A stretch of DNA of 64,000 nt, taken from contig NZ_AP022565.1 of assembly GCF_010727325.1 (NCBI RefSeq), positions 4,092,001 through 4,156,000 of the forward strand, written 5' to 3'. Positions 1 to 9,061 of the stretch are shown piece after piece; the first letter of the stretch is position 1, and each line of letters begins with the position of its first letter. Origin of the DNA: Mycolicibacterium alvei (GTDB lineage: Bacteria; Actinomycetota; Actinomycetes; Mycobacteriales; Mycobacteriaceae). Under the pieces are notes generated by a model. It did no database searches and was not told where the DNA came from. It was given only the letters and a program-made list of their open reading frames with translations. The position numbers were made by a program, and so were the translations under genes.

Positions 1-375
1 CTCGCCGACCGAGTAAGGCTGGGAGAGATCGTATTTGGCTTGCCGTTCGGGCGTGATCGTGACCTCGTTGGCCACCACGTCGAACTGGTTGGCCTCGAGT
101 GCGGCGAAGATCGAATCCCACGGTGTTTCGACGAATTCGACTCGGACGCCGAGTTTGTCGCCGACCGCGCGGGCGATGTCGACGTCGTAGCCGACGAGTT
201 GGCCCGTGGCGGGGTCGTGGTAGCTGAAAGGGGAGTACACACCTTCGGTGCCGACCCGCAGCACACCGGCCGAACTCAGCGGTTCGTCGGTATTGCCGGT
301 CTTCGACCCGCACGCGGCCAGCAGCACCGCGACGATCAGCAGGAGCCCCAGCAGTGGAATTCGTCGGGAGCGCAC
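1..375 (-). CDS. Amino-acid ABC transporter substrate-binding lipoprotein (partial, C-terminus outside window)
   Basis: The 125 visible codons begin with a GTG at 375; an in-frame TAG lies four codons upstream, which fixes the start closely. A short Arg-rich n-region (RSRR), a hydrophobic run and a lipobox (LLAAC, Cys22) mark an exported lipoprotein. After it comes the opening of a family-3 solute-binding protein: GVLRVGTEGVYSPFSY, then GYDVDIARAVGDKLG and FDVVANEVTITPER, the usual ligand-cleft segments of glutamine/polar amino-acid binding proteins. It should capture an amino acid outside the membrane for an ABC permease. Substrate cannot be read from this fragment, and the permease and ATPase would have to lie beyond the left edge. 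Confidence 0.85.
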   Translation of the reverse strand, partial: MRSRRIPLLGLLLIVAVLLAACGSKTGNTDEPLSSAGVLRVGTEGVYSPFSYHDPATGQLVGYDVDIARAVGDKLGVRVEFVETPWDSIFAALEANQFDVVANEVTITPERQAKYDLSQPYSVGE

Positions 376-419
376 TGCCGGACGCTAACAGGGGCGCGAG
401 AGGTTCTGCAGGCTTCTGC

Positions 420-1301
420 TCAGCCCGGCTGATATATCCACGGCCGGCGCGGCAGGTGTGCCGGATCGAACCGGTCCAGCATTCCGGCAACGCTGAGCGG
501 CGGCCACCCCAACGACACGCTGATCTGCTCCAGTGCCCGGTCGACGCCGATTTCGGCCAGGGTAACCGCCCCGTCGCGTTTGGCGAGCCGGGCGCCGTCT
601 TGGTTGAGCACCAGCGGAACGTGGGCGTAGATCGGCTCCGGGTGGCCGAGCAGGCGGGCCAGATAGGCCTGACGGGGTGAGGACGGCAGCAGGTCGTCCC
701 CGCGAACCACCTGGTCGACACCGCCGGCGGCGTCATCGACCACCACGGCCAGGTTGTAGGCGGGCACGCCGTCGCCGCGGCGCACCACGAAGTCGTCGAT
801 GATCCCGGTGTAGCTGCCGTGCAGTAGGTCGGTGACGGTGCCGACGAAGGTGTCGGTGCGCAGCCGCAACGCGGGTGGACGGCCGGTTTCGGCGCGCCGC
901 TGGTCGCGTTCGGCGTCGGTGAGACCCCGGCAGGTGCCCGGGTACGCGCCTTCGGGGGCGTGCGGGGCACGCGGAGCCTGGGCGATATCTCTTCGGCTGC
1001 AATAGCATTCGTACAGGAGTCCATGCTCGAACAACCCGCTGATCACGGCGTCGTAGCGGTCCTGGTGTCCCGTCTGCCACTGCGCCGGCTCATCCCAGGT
1101 CAATCCGATCGCGGCCAGATCCGCCACCTGACGGTGCCCGATCTCGGGAAACGTCCGGTCGTCCAGATCCTCGACCCGCAGCAGGAACCGCCGCCCGGTG
1201 GACCGGGCGAACAACCACGCCAGCACCGCGGTGCGCAGGTTGCCGATGTGCAGGTCGGCCGACGGGCTCGGCGCGAACCGCCCGGCGGGGGTCAGGCTCA
1301 C
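420..1301 (-). CDS. gluQ: Glutamyl-Q tRNA(Asp) synthetase
   Basis: This is a short paralogue of the glutamyl-tRNA synthetase catalytic domain without an anticodon-binding domain (about 293 residues). Visible are the class I HIGH-type motif (DLHIGN, residues 17-21), a CxC followed by YPGTC (Cys99, Cys101, Cys124) that matches the zinc site of GluQRS, and a KMSKS-like RLAKR near residue 240. The known reaction of the family is ATP-dependent attachment of glutamate to queuosine at the wobble base of tRNA-Asp. I start it at GTG 1301; a TTG at 1310 in the same frame is the alternative. It diverges from the esterase gene that begins at 1331. Confidence 0.88.
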   Translation of the reverse strand: MSLTPAGRFAPSPSADLHIGNLRTAVLAWLFARSTGRRFLLRVEDLDDRTFPEIGHRQVADLAAIGLTWDEPAQWQTGHQDRYDAVISGLFEHGLLYECYCSRRDIAQAPRAPHAPEGAYPGTCRGLTDAERDQRRAETGRPPALRLRTDTFVGTVTDLLHGSYTGIIDDFVVRRGDGVPAYNLAVVVDDAAGGVDQVVRGDDLLPSSPRQAYLARLLGHPEPIYAHVPLVLNQDGARLAKRDGAVTLAEIGVDRALEQISVSLGWPPLSVAGMLDRFDPAHLPRRPWIYQPG

Positions 1302-1330
1302 GCCCCGCAATCTATCGGTACGTTGGGCGG

Positions 1331-2632
1331 GTGCGGGATCGACACATCACCGGCGGCACGATCCAGGTCGAGAACCAAGACGGGCTGGTGCGTGCCCGAG
1401 GCGTGCGGTACGGCACCGCCAAACGATTCGCCGTCGCCGAACCGGCCGCGGGCTGGTCGGGGGTTCGGGATGCGACGCAGCCGGGTCCGGCCTGTCCGCA
1501 ACGGCCGTCGCGGCTGGGCTGGGTGACCGGGGACGTGCTCGACGGCCTGTCGACGAGTGAGAACTGTCTGGTGTTGTCGGTCACCGCTCCGGCCGATGCG
1601 CACCGGCTGCCGGTCATGGTGTGGTTCCACGGCGGCGCCTACGTGGCGGGCAGTGGTGAATCCGCCAAGTACGACACCGCCTCGCTGGCTCGCTCCGGCA
1701 ACGTCGTGGTGGTCAACGTGAGCTACCGGCTCGGCATCTTCGGTTATCTGGCGCCACCCGGGGCGGGCGAGGACAACCTGGGTCTGCGCGATCAGATCCT
1801 GGCGCTGCGCTGGGTACACGACAACATCGCCGCATTCGGGGGCGATCCGGCCAACGTCACTGCGTTCGGGCAGTCGGCGGGCGCGCATTCGGTCATGTCG
1901 CTCATGTTGTGCCGGGACGCGGTCGGGCTGTTCCACCGCGCGATCCTGCAGAGCGCTCCGCTCGAGTTGGATGCCGGGCGTGACGAGATGGCGCAGGCCA
2001 TGGGGGTGGCGATGACCACCTCGCTGGCCGGTGCGGATCCGGCCGAGGCGAGCCTGGACCAGTTGCTCGCCGCGGAAGGCGCCGCGGTCGCTGCCGCGCA
2101 GGGCTTCGGTCTGCTCGGCGCGTTGGCGTTCGCGCCGAGACTCGGCCGCACACCGCTACCGGCACCGGCCGATGTTTCGGCGGCCGTCGCGGACGCCGCA
2201 GGTCGTATCGAGCTGCTCATCGGCTACACCAAGGACGACGCCGCGCCGTTCGTGGCAATGGACCGCAGGGGGGCCAGGCTCAACCGGGTGCCCGTCCTCG
2301 GACGTCTCGCGGTACGGGCGGGTTCGTCGATGCTGACCAGGCGGGCTTTCAGTGGCCCCGCCGCGCGGCTGGCCGAAGCCTGGCGGACCCACGGTGGCCG
2401 GGTCGGCACCTTTCGTTTCGACTGGGCACCCGACCATGCCCCGCTGGGCGCCTGTCATTGCATGGAGCTGCCGTTCCTGCTCGGCTCACCCCGAGCCTGG
2501 GCCGATGCCCCGATGCTCGGCCCGCAGCGAGCGATCGACAACCAGCTCTCCACCGAGATACGCACTCGCTGGGCACAATTCGCCCATCACGGCATCGACT
2601 CGCTGCCCGCACCGGCGCTGCGGCTCGGCTAG
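1331..2632 (+). CDS. Type B carboxylesterase/lipase family protein
   Basis: This is an alpha/beta hydrolase of the carboxylesterase type B (para-nitrobenzyl esterase) family. The oxyanion-hole motif WFHGGAYV is at about residues 98-105, the nucleophile elbow GQSAG puts the serine at 182, and the early SENCLVLSV strand is typical. At 433 residues it is shorter than the usual roughly 500, with a compact C-terminal part; the catalytic histidine is probably in the CHCMELPFL segment near residue 375. It starts at a GTG and its TAG is followed at once by the GTG of the LuxR-type regulator, so the two genes probably share a transcript. Substrate unknown. Confidence 0.85.
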   Translation: MRDRHITGGTIQVENQDGLVRARGVRYGTAKRFAVAEPAAGWSGVRDATQPGPACPQRPSRLGWVTGDVLDGLSTSENCLVLSVTAPADAHRLPVMVWFHGGAYVAGSGESAKYDTASLARSGNVVVVNVSYRLGIFGYLAPPGAGEDNLGLRDQILALRWVHDNIAAFGGDPANVTAFGQSAGAHSVMSLMLCRDAVGLFHRAILQSAPLELDAGRDEMAQAMGVAMTTSLAGADPAEASLDQLLAAEGAAVAAAQGFGLLGALAFAPRLGRTPLPAPADVSAAVADAAGRIELLIGYTKDDAAPFVAMDRRGARLNRVPVLGRLAVRAGSSMLTRRAFSGPAARLAEAWRTHGGRVGTFRFDWAPDHAPLGACHCMELPFLLGSPRAWADAPMLGPQRAIDNQLSTEIRTRWAQFAHHGIDSLPAPALRLG

Positions 2633-5431
2633 GTGATCGCGGATATGGGCGCAGGTTCACCGCTACGCGGCCGAGCCGGCGAATGTGCGGCACTTCGATC
2701 CCTGGTATCCGGTGGGCGGTCGGGCGGCAGCGCGGTGCTGGTGGTGCGCGGTGAGGCGGGTGTCGGTAAGACGGCGCTGCTCGATTACCTCATCGGACAG
2801 GCACCGGGGTTCCGGGTGACCCAGGTGGCCGGGGTCGAGTCCGACATGGAACTCGCGTTCGCCGGGCTGCATCAGCTGTGCGCACCGCTCCTGGATCACC
2901 TCGACAAGCTGCCCGAGCCGCAGCGCGACGCGCTCTCGGTGGCCTTCGGCCGGGGCGTCGGCCCGGTGCCGGACCGATTTCTGGTCGGCCTTGCGGTGCT
3001 GAGTCTGCTGGCCTCCGCCGCCGATGACAAGCCGCTGCTGTGTGTGGTCGACGATGCGCAATGGCTCGATCAGGTGTCGGTGCAGACCCTCGGCTTCGTC
3101 GCACGGCGGTTGTTGGCCGAACCGGTGGTTGTGGTGTTCGCCGTCCGCGACGGTCACCATGGCGCCGACGTCCTGCCCGGCCTGCCCGAGCTGCAAGTCG
3201 AGGGCCTCGCGGACAGCGACGCCAGGGACCTGTTGGATTCGGTGATGCTGGGCCGGGTCGACGCACGGGTCCGCGACCGCGTGATCGCCGAAACCCGCGG
3301 AAACCCACTGGCACTGCTGGAGGTGCCGCGTAATGTGCCTGCGGCAGAGCTGGCCGGGGGTTTCTGGCTCGGCTCGGCGCGACTGTCGGTGGGGCAGGTC
3401 GAGGAAGGGTTCGTCCGCCGGATCCGGTCGCTGCCGGACGATACCCGGCTGCTGGTGTTGCTCGCCGCGGCCGACCCGCTCGGCGACCCGATGCTGTTCT
3501 CCCGTGCGGCAGGGCATTTGGGGATACAGGTGGACGCGCTGGCACCGGCCGAGACCGCCGGGGTGATCGAGTACGGGGTGCGCATGCGCTTTCACCACCC
3601 CCTGGTTCGGTCGGCTGCCTACCGGGCAGCTGACGCGGCCGACCGCCGGGAGGTGCACCGAGCGTTGGCTGCGGTCACCGATCCCGAGCTCGATCCGGAT
3701 CGCCGGGCCTGGCACGCCGCCAACGCCGCGGTCGGTCCCGACGATGCGGTGGCCGCCGAACTGGAAGCCTCGGCATGGCGTGCCCAGGGTCGAGGTGGAA
3801 TCGCCGCCGGGGCGACCTTCCTCGAGCGGTCGGCGATCCTGTCCGCCGATCCGGCCCTGCGCGGTTCCCGGGCGATCGCCGCCGCCGGGGCCAAACGTGA
3901 GGCGGCGGCGCCCGAGGCCGCCTACGAGCTGCTCTCCCTGGCTGAACTGAGCCCATTGACCGAACTGCAGCACGCCCGGGTGGAGCGGCTGCGCGCGCAG
4001 ATGGAGTTCACCCGCAGCCGCGGTGGTCTGCCGGGCGCGCCTCCGGTCCGGAACGCCGCCGCGCTGTTGTTGGAGGCGGCCAAGCGACTAGAGAATCTCG
4101 ACGACGAGCTGGCCCGGGAGACCTACATCGAGGCGATGGCCGCCGCGGTGTTCGCTTCACGCAACCAGCCGGAGGCGCTGGTGGAGGCCGCGGAGGCGGC
4201 GCGTGCTGCGGTGGCGGGTGTCGCGGAGCCGTCGCGGCCCATCGACTTCCTGCTCATCGGCGTGACGAAGTTGGTCACCGAGGGACTGTCCGCCGCGGTC
4301 GATCACCTGCGTGCTGCGCTCGACCTGTGGTGTGAGCACGCCCGACACCGTGACGCCACGGCGTTGCACTGGCTGGGATTGGCGTTCCCCGTCGTGCAGG
4401 AATCCGTCGCAGGCGAGCTGTGGGACGACGTCCTGATGGAAGGTCTGGCCACCGCCATGATCGGCTACGCCCGCGCCACCGGTGCGCTGGCGCTGCTGCC
4501 GCCGGCGATCGCCTACCAGGCCGGGGTGCATGTGCAGGACGGCGAGTTCGTCACGGCAGCAAGGCTTATGGAAGAGGCCGATGCGATCTCGGCGGCCATC
4601 GGTCACCACCCGATGAAGTACCACAAGGTGGAACTTGCCGCCTGGCGCGGCGACCTGGCCGAAGCGAGCGACCTGATCGAGGCCGGTATGGCCGAGGGAA
4701 CGGCCAAGGGCGAGGGCCGGTTGCTGGGTGTCTCCGGGTATGCCGCCGCAGTGCTCTACAACGGTCTGGGCCGGTACGAGGAGGCGTTGGCGGCAGCCCG
4801 GAAGGCTTGCGAATACCACGATCTCGGGTTCTACGGTTGGTGTCTGCTCGAGTTGACCGAGTCCGCTGCGCACGTCGGTGAGCGGGACGTGGCCGAGGAT
4901 GCCGTGCGCCGGCTGGAGGCGGGCGCGGGTGCCAGCGGAACCGATTGGGGACTGGGCACATTCGCCGGCGCGCGGGCCATGCTGGCCGACGGTACCGAGG
5001 CCGATGCGCTGTACAACGAGTCCATCGAGCGACTGGGGCGCACCCGGGTCGGGGTGCAGCTGGCGCGGACCCATCTGCGCTACGGGGAATGGTTGCGTCG
5101 CCAGAAACAACGCGCGAGCGCGCGTGAACACCTCGGCACGGCCTACGAGATGTTCACCGAAATGGGGGCGCAGGCCTTCGCCGAACGTGCCCGGCGTGAG
5201 CTGACCGCGACGGGTGAGAAGGTACGCAAGCAGCGGTTGACCTCCGGCGACGAGCTGACGGCGCAGGAAGCTCAGATCGCTCAACTGGCCCGCGACGGAC
5301 TGACCAATCAGGAGATCGGCGCACAGCTCTTCATCAGCACCCACACCGTGGAATGGCACCTGCGCAAGGTGTTCGTCAAGCTCGGAGTCCGGTCCCGTCG
5401 CCAGCTGCGGTCAGTTTCCTGGACCGGCTGA
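2633..5431 (+). CDS. LAL-family LuxR transcriptional regulator with AAA ATPase domain
   Basis: This 932-residue protein has the layout of large ATP-binding LuxR regulators: Walker A GEAGVGKT (residues 40-47), Walker B LLCVVDDAQWLD (about 135-146), a long TPR-like helical middle, and a C-terminal LuxR helix-turn-helix (LTAQEAQIAQLARDGLTNQE, then TVEWHLRKVFVKLGV). Such proteins couple ATP and ligand binding to activation of nearby genes. The GTG start directly follows the esterase stop codon; an ATG at 2645 would also fit. The direct contact with an esterase gene suggests control of a small catabolic or detoxifying unit, which is inference only. Confidence 0.9.
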   Translation: MIADMGAGSPLRGRAGECAALRSLVSGGRSGGSAVLVVRGEAGVGKTALLDYLIGQAPGFRVTQVAGVESDMELAFAGLHQLCAPLLDHLDKLPEPQRDALSVAFGRGVGPVPDRFLVGLAVLSLLASAADDKPLLCVVDDAQWLDQVSVQTLGFVARRLLAEPVVVVFAVRDGHHGADVLPGLPELQVEGLADSDARDLLDSVMLGRVDARVRDRVIAETRGNPLALLEVPRNVPAAELAGGFWLGSARLSVGQVEEGFVRRIRSLPDDTRLLVLLAAADPLGDPMLFSRAAGHLGIQVDALAPAETAGVIEYGVRMRFHHPLVRSAAYRAADAADRREVHRALAAVTDPELDPDRRAWHAANAAVGPDDAVAAELEASAWRAQGRGGIAAGATFLERSAILSADPALRGSRAIAAAGAKREAAAPEAAYELLSLAELSPLTELQHARVERLRAQMEFTRSRGGLPGAPPVRNAAALLLEAAKRLENLDDELARETYIEAMAAAVFASRNQPEALVEAAEAARAAVAGVAEPSRPIDFLLIGVTKLVTEGLSAAVDHLRAALDLWCEHARHRDATALHWLGLAFPVVQESVAGELWDDVLMEGLATAMIGYARATGALALLPPAIAYQAGVHVQDGEFVTAARLMEEADAISAAIGHHPMKYHKVELAAWRGDLAEASDLIEAGMAEGTAKGEGRLLGVSGYAAAVLYNGLGRYEEALAAARKACEYHDLGFYGWCLLELTESAAHVGERDVAEDAVRRLEAGAGASGTDWGLGTFAGARAMLADGTEADALYNESIERLGRTRVGVQLARTHLRYGEWLRRQKQRASAREHLGTAYEMFTEMGAQAFAERARRELTATGEKVRKQRLTSGDELTAQEAQIAQLARDGLTNQEIGAQLFISTHTVEWHLRKVFVKLGVRSRRQLRSVSWTG

Positions 5432-5484
5432 ACCACGGGTTTTCAAGGGTCCCGAATGAGGTTGCGGCGGCCACGCTGAATTGC

Positions 5485-6294
5485 ATGGCGACGATCCTGT
5501 TGCAGACGACGATCCCGGCGAATCCCGACGACTGGGATGTCAGCCGGTTCTCGATGCTGGCCGCCGAACTGGGCGCGGCCGGGCACGAGGTGCTGGCTCG
5601 TAACCGGGTCGATCATGCCGGGCAGGATCCGGTGCTCAGCCATGTCGACGACCTCGGGTTCGACCAGGTGTGGCTGATGGCCGTCGACATGGGCAATGGG
5701 CTGACTCCCGAGGAGTGCGCGGCGATCGGGCGGTTCCGGGCACTCGGCGGCGGGATGCTGACCGCGCGCGATCACCAGCACCTGGGCAGCTGTCTGCGGG
5801 GGCTCGGGTCGTTGGCGCAGGTCAACGAGTTTCCCGACCTCGGCCCGGCGCCGAATTCCGGCGCCAACGGCGACTATCAGCCGGTGCTGGCGGCGCAACC
5901 GGTGCACGAGCTGTTGCGCACCACTGGGTCCGCCAGCGGTTGCGTCGAATGGTTCCCGGCACACCCCCATGAGGGATCGGTCTCGGCCAGGGTCCCGTTC
6001 GCCAGGGTGGTGGCGCAGGGGCGCAGCACCGCGACGACCCGGCGGTTCAACCTCGCGGTGGCTCTCGACGGCGAACGCACCCGCGACGGCAGGCCGCTGG
6101 GCCGGGCCGTGGCCGAGTCCACCTTTCACCACTTCGCCGATTACAACTGGGATCTCGACTGTGGGGCGCCGTCGTTCGTCACCGACCGACCCGGGACGCA
6201 GATCAAGGCCGACCCGTCGCGGCTGGCGGTGTTCAAGGATTACGTCCGCAACATCGCCACCTGGCTGCAGCCGCCGGATCAGCCCGAGAGGTGA
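5485..6294 (+). CDS. Conserved hypothetical protein, possibly class I amidotransferase/ThuA-like fold
   Basis: I place the start at ATG 5485 (MATILLQTTIP), giving 269 residues; the open frame extends further left but there overlaps the regulator gene and looks non-coding. The first half alternates strand and helix (TILLQTTIP, DQVWLMAVDMG, LGGGMLTARDHQHLG), which resembles the flavodoxin-like core of ThuA or class I amidotransferase-like proteins, but I see no clear catalytic Cys-His pair. There is no signal peptide or membrane segment. The function is not recognised. It is followed by the hairpin in front of ligC. Confidence 0.7.
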   Translation: MATILLQTTIPANPDDWDVSRFSMLAAELGAAGHEVLARNRVDHAGQDPVLSHVDDLGFDQVWLMAVDMGNGLTPEECAAIGRFRALGGGMLTARDHQHLGSCLRGLGSLAQVNEFPDLGPAPNSGANGDYQPVLAAQPVHELLRTTGSASGCVEWFPAHPHEGSVSARVPFARVVAQGRSTATTRRFNLAVALDGERTRDGRPLGRAVAESTFHHFADYNWDLDCGAPSFVTDRPGTQIKADPSRLAVFKDYVRNIATWLQPPDQPER

Positions 6295-6320
6295 ACCAGG
6301 CCCGGGACGATGTCGTCCTA

Positions 6321-6368
6321 GTTCATCTGGGCGGCGCGGAAGTCTAGATCCGTGACGCCCAGATGAAC
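6321..6368 (+). repeat. Long perfect inverted repeat in front of ligC
   Basis: GTTCATCTGGGC at 6321-6332 is matched exactly by GCCCAGATGAAC at 6357-6368, with a further G-C pair inside (13 bp). The 3' arm ends four bases before the ligC ATG and covers the place where the ribosome-binding site should be. It could be a terminator for the upstream gene, a protein-binding palindrome, or an RNA hairpin limiting ligC translation. Confidence 0.75.
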
Positions 6369-6372
6369 CAGG

Positions 6373-7431
6373 ATGGAGCCCGTGGACCTACCCGTAGTGC
6401 CGCCGATCGAACCGATGCTCGCCAAAGCCCAGGTGAAAGTGCCCGATGAGGCCGGTGTCTGGTCGTATGAACCGAAATGGGACGGCTTCCGGGCGTTGGT
6501 GTTCCGCGACGGTGATGAGGTGACGCTGCAATCGCGCAGCGGAAAGGAACTCGGGCGCTACTTCCCCGAACTGCTCGCTGCGCTGCGCGACGAACTCGCC
6601 GACCGCTGCGTCCTCGATGGTGAAGTGGTGGTGCCCCGCGAGATCGACGGCCGGGTCCGGCTGAACTGGGAGTCGTTGTCGCAGCGCATCCATCCTGCCG
6701 AGTCGCGGGTACGGATGCTGGCCGAGCAGACCCCGGCACACTTCATCGGATTCGATGCCCTGGCCGACGGTGACCGGTCGCTGCTCGCCGAGCCGTTCCG
6801 GATGCGTCGGGAGGCGCTGATCGAGGCCGTCAAGGCCACGCAGTGGTGCCACGTCACGCGAACCACCACCGATCCCCAACTGGGTGCCCAGTGGTTGCAG
6901 ACCTTCGAGGGGGCCGGGCTCGACGGCGTGATCGCCAAGAAGCTCGACGGGCACTACCTGCCCGGCAAGCGGGAGATGGTCAAGGTCAAACACCACCGCG
7001 ATGCCGACTGCGTGGCCATCGGCTACCGCATCCACAAGAGCGGGGAGGGCATCGGCTCGATCCTGCTCGGCCTCTACCGCCCCGACGGTGAGCTGCAGAT
7101 GGTGGGTGGTGCAGCCTCGTTCAGCGTGAAGGACCGGCTCAAGCTGCTGGCCGACCTGGAGCCGCTGCGCGTGGGCGATGAAGTCCGCGACGGCGACCCG
7201 AGCCGCTGGAACTCGGCCGCCGACAAGCGCTGGATCCCGGTGCGCCCGGAGCTCGTGTGTGAGGTGGCGTATGACCAGATGGAGGGCAACACCGTGCAGG
7301 GTCAGCGCTTCCGGCATGCGGTGAAGTTCATGCGCTGGCGCCCGGACCGGGAACCGGACAGCTGCACGTTCGACCAGCTCGACGTGCCGTTGAACTACGA
7401 CCTGTACGACGTCCTTGAGGGAGACAGCTGA
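6373..7431 (+). CDS. ligC: ATP-dependent DNA ligase LigC
   Basis: This 352-residue ATP-dependent DNA ligase carries the adenylation motif EPKWDGFR with the nucleophilic lysine at about residue 35, then LDGEVVV, GLDGVIAKK and VKVKHHRDADCV, and a C-terminal OB-fold region. It seals nicks after lysine-AMP formation. Length and motif order match mycobacterial LigC (Rv3731), not the much larger LigD. The next gene, one base downstream, is a LigD-polymerase-like primase-polymerase; in M. smegmatis LigC-type ligases are likewise linked to Prim-PolC, which points to a short-gap excision repair role. The start lies immediately after a long hairpin. Confidence 0.93.
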   Translation: MEPVDLPVVPPIEPMLAKAQVKVPDEAGVWSYEPKWDGFRALVFRDGDEVTLQSRSGKELGRYFPELLAALRDELADRCVLDGEVVVPREIDGRVRLNWESLSQRIHPAESRVRMLAEQTPAHFIGFDALADGDRSLLAEPFRMRREALIEAVKATQWCHVTRTTTDPQLGAQWLQTFEGAGLDGVIAKKLDGHYLPGKREMVKVKHHRDADCVAIGYRIHKSGEGIGSILLGLYRPDGELQMVGGAASFSVKDRLKLLADLEPLRVGDEVRDGDPSRWNSAADKRWIPVRPELVCEVAYDQMEGNTVQGQRFRHAVKFMRWRPDREPDSCTFDQLDVPLNYDLYDVLEGDS

Positions 7432-7432
7432 C

Positions 7433-8476
7433 ATGCCAACGCCCGCAACCGAACTCGACGTCGACGGGATCAAGGTCCGCTTCACCAACCCGGACAAGGT
7501 GTACTACCCGAAGCTCGGCGCGGCCGGGACCAAGGGCAAGTTGATGGAGTACTACCTGCACGTCGCCGATCGCATGGTGACGCTGTTGAAGGACCGGCCC
7601 ACACATTTGCAGCGCTTCCCCGACGGCATCGAGGGTGAGGAGATCTACCAGAAGCGGGTACCGCAGAAGCATCCCGACTACCTGGAGACCTGCGTCGTCA
7701 CCTTCCCGTCCGGCCGAACCGCCGACGCGCTCAAGGTGACCCACCCGGCGTCGATCGCATGGGCCGCGCAGATGGGCACGATCACGTTGCATCCCTGGCA
7801 GGTTCGCTGCCCGGACACCGAACATCCCGATGAGCTGCGCATCGATCTGGACCCGCAACCGGGCACGGGTTTCGCCGAGGCTGCCGCGGTGGCCTGCGAT
7901 GTGCTCAAGCCACTGCTCGACGAGCTCGGCCTGGTCGGCTATCCCAAGACCTCCGGGGGCCGCGGTGTGCACATCTTTCTGCGGATCGCGACCGACTGGG
8001 ACTTCATCGCGGTGCGCCGGGCCGGGATCGCGCTGGCCCGGGAAGTCGAACGCCGTGCCCCCGACGCGGTGACCACGTCGTGGTGGAAGGAAGAGCGGGG
8101 CGAGCGGTTGTTCATCGACTACAACCAGAACGCCCGTGACCGCACGTTCGCCTCGGCGTATTCGGCGCGCAAAACCCCGATTGCCACCGTCTCGACGCCG
8201 TTGAGCTGGGCGGAGCTGCGCGACGCCAACCCTGACGACTACACGATCGTCACCGTGCCGGATTTCCTTGCCGGACGGGAGGATCCGTGGGCGGACATCG
8301 ACTCGAAGAAGCAGTCGCTGCAACCACTGCTGGATCTGGTGGCCGCCGACGAGGAACGTGGCCTCGGAGACCTGCCCTATCCGCCCAACTATCCCAAGAT
8401 GCCGGGTGAGCCGCCGCGGGTGCAGCCCAGCAAGAAGGTCGCGGAGAACTGGGACGAGTACGGCAACCCGAAGTAG
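7433..8476 (+). CDS. LigD-polymerase-like primase-polymerase (Prim-PolC family)
   Basis: This 347-residue stand-alone archaeo-eukaryotic primase-type polymerase is homologous to the LigD polymerase domain. The metal-binding DLD is at residues 138-140 (RIDLDPQPG), SGGRGVH follows near 178-184, and LFIDYNQNARDRTFASAYSAR contains the third acidic residue. These enzymes extend short gaps with ribonucleotides. I use ATG 7433, one base after the ligC TGA; a TTG 18 bases upstream lies inside ligC. In H37Rv the equivalent genes Rv3731 and Rv3730c face each other, whereas here they are co-directional, which should enforce co-expression. Confidence 0.92.
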   Translation: MPTPATELDVDGIKVRFTNPDKVYYPKLGAAGTKGKLMEYYLHVADRMVTLLKDRPTHLQRFPDGIEGEEIYQKRVPQKHPDYLETCVVTFPSGRTADALKVTHPASIAWAAQMGTITLHPWQVRCPDTEHPDELRIDLDPQPGTGFAEAAAVACDVLKPLLDELGLVGYPKTSGGRGVHIFLRIATDWDFIAVRRAGIALAREVERRAPDAVTTSWWKEERGERLFIDYNQNARDRTFASAYSARKTPIATVSTPLSWAELRDANPDDYTIVTVPDFLAGREDPWADIDSKKQSLQPLLDLVAADEERGLGDLPYPPNYPKMPGEPPRVQPSKKVAENWDEYGNPK

Positions 8477-8481
8477 TTGCC

Positions 8482-9045
8482 TCAGCTCCCCAGCATCAGA
8501 TCCAGAAAACGCTCGTAGCGGTCGGCGGTGGTCAGGGTCTCGGCAGAATCCATCAGGTGAAGCATGCCGATGCCCGCTGCGAAGGTGGCCTGGCCGCGTA
8601 GCGCGGCGTCCTCCGGGCTGAACCCGTAGTCGAGATACGCCTTGGTGACCGCGACCTGAACGCGATGGTCGGCCGCACGCACATTGGCTGCGGCGACGTC
8701 GTCGGAGCGTGCCCACTCCCGCATGGCCCGCTCCAACGTCCAGTGCCGCGGGCTGAGCAGCTGCTGCATCATCTGCGACAGTCGCTCGCGCGGCGGCAGG
8801 TGCTCGACTTGGGCCAGTGAGCGGCGGTCCTGCTCCAGGAACGCATTCCACGACGCGACCAGGGCAGCCCGATAGCCCTTCATGTCGGTGAAGTGCCAGT
8901 AGAAGCTGCCCCGGGTCGCGCCGATCTGCTCGCAGAGGCGCTCGATCTTCAGCGCCCGCATCCCGTCGGAAGCCAGCAGGGCATACCCGGCCTGCACCCA
9001 GTCGTCTGCGGTCAAGCTGCCGGGCGTGCCCTTGCGTTCGGCCAT
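8482..9045 (-). CDS. TetR/AcrR family transcriptional regulator
   Basis: The 187-residue protein has the N-terminal TetR helix-turn-helix (WVQAGYALLASDG, then LCEQIGATRGSFYWHF, residues about 17-52) and a variable helical ligand-binding C-terminal domain. It normally represses nearby genes until a small ligand binds. It reads leftward, 16 bases after the Gre-like gene, so it may be the last gene of that transcript. It converges on the primase-polymerase gene with only five bases between the two stops. The ligand is unknown. Confidence 0.88.
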   Translation of the reverse strand: MAERKGTPGSLTADDWVQAGYALLASDGMRALKIERLCEQIGATRGSFYWHFTDMKGYRAALVASWNAFLEQDRRSLAQVEHLPPRERLSQMMQQLLSPRHWTLERAMREWARSDDVAAANVRAADHRVQVAVTKAYLDYGFSPEDAALRGQATFAAGIGMLHLMDSAETLTTADRYERFLDLMLGS

Positions 9046-9061
9046 CCGAACAGAGTAGGGC

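Noticed and set aside
2663..3973. Long minus-strand frames opposite the LuxR-type regulator
   Set aside because: Shadow frames of a high-GC gene, rich in Arg/His/Gln with no motif; the plus-strand protein has clear Walker and HTH motifs.
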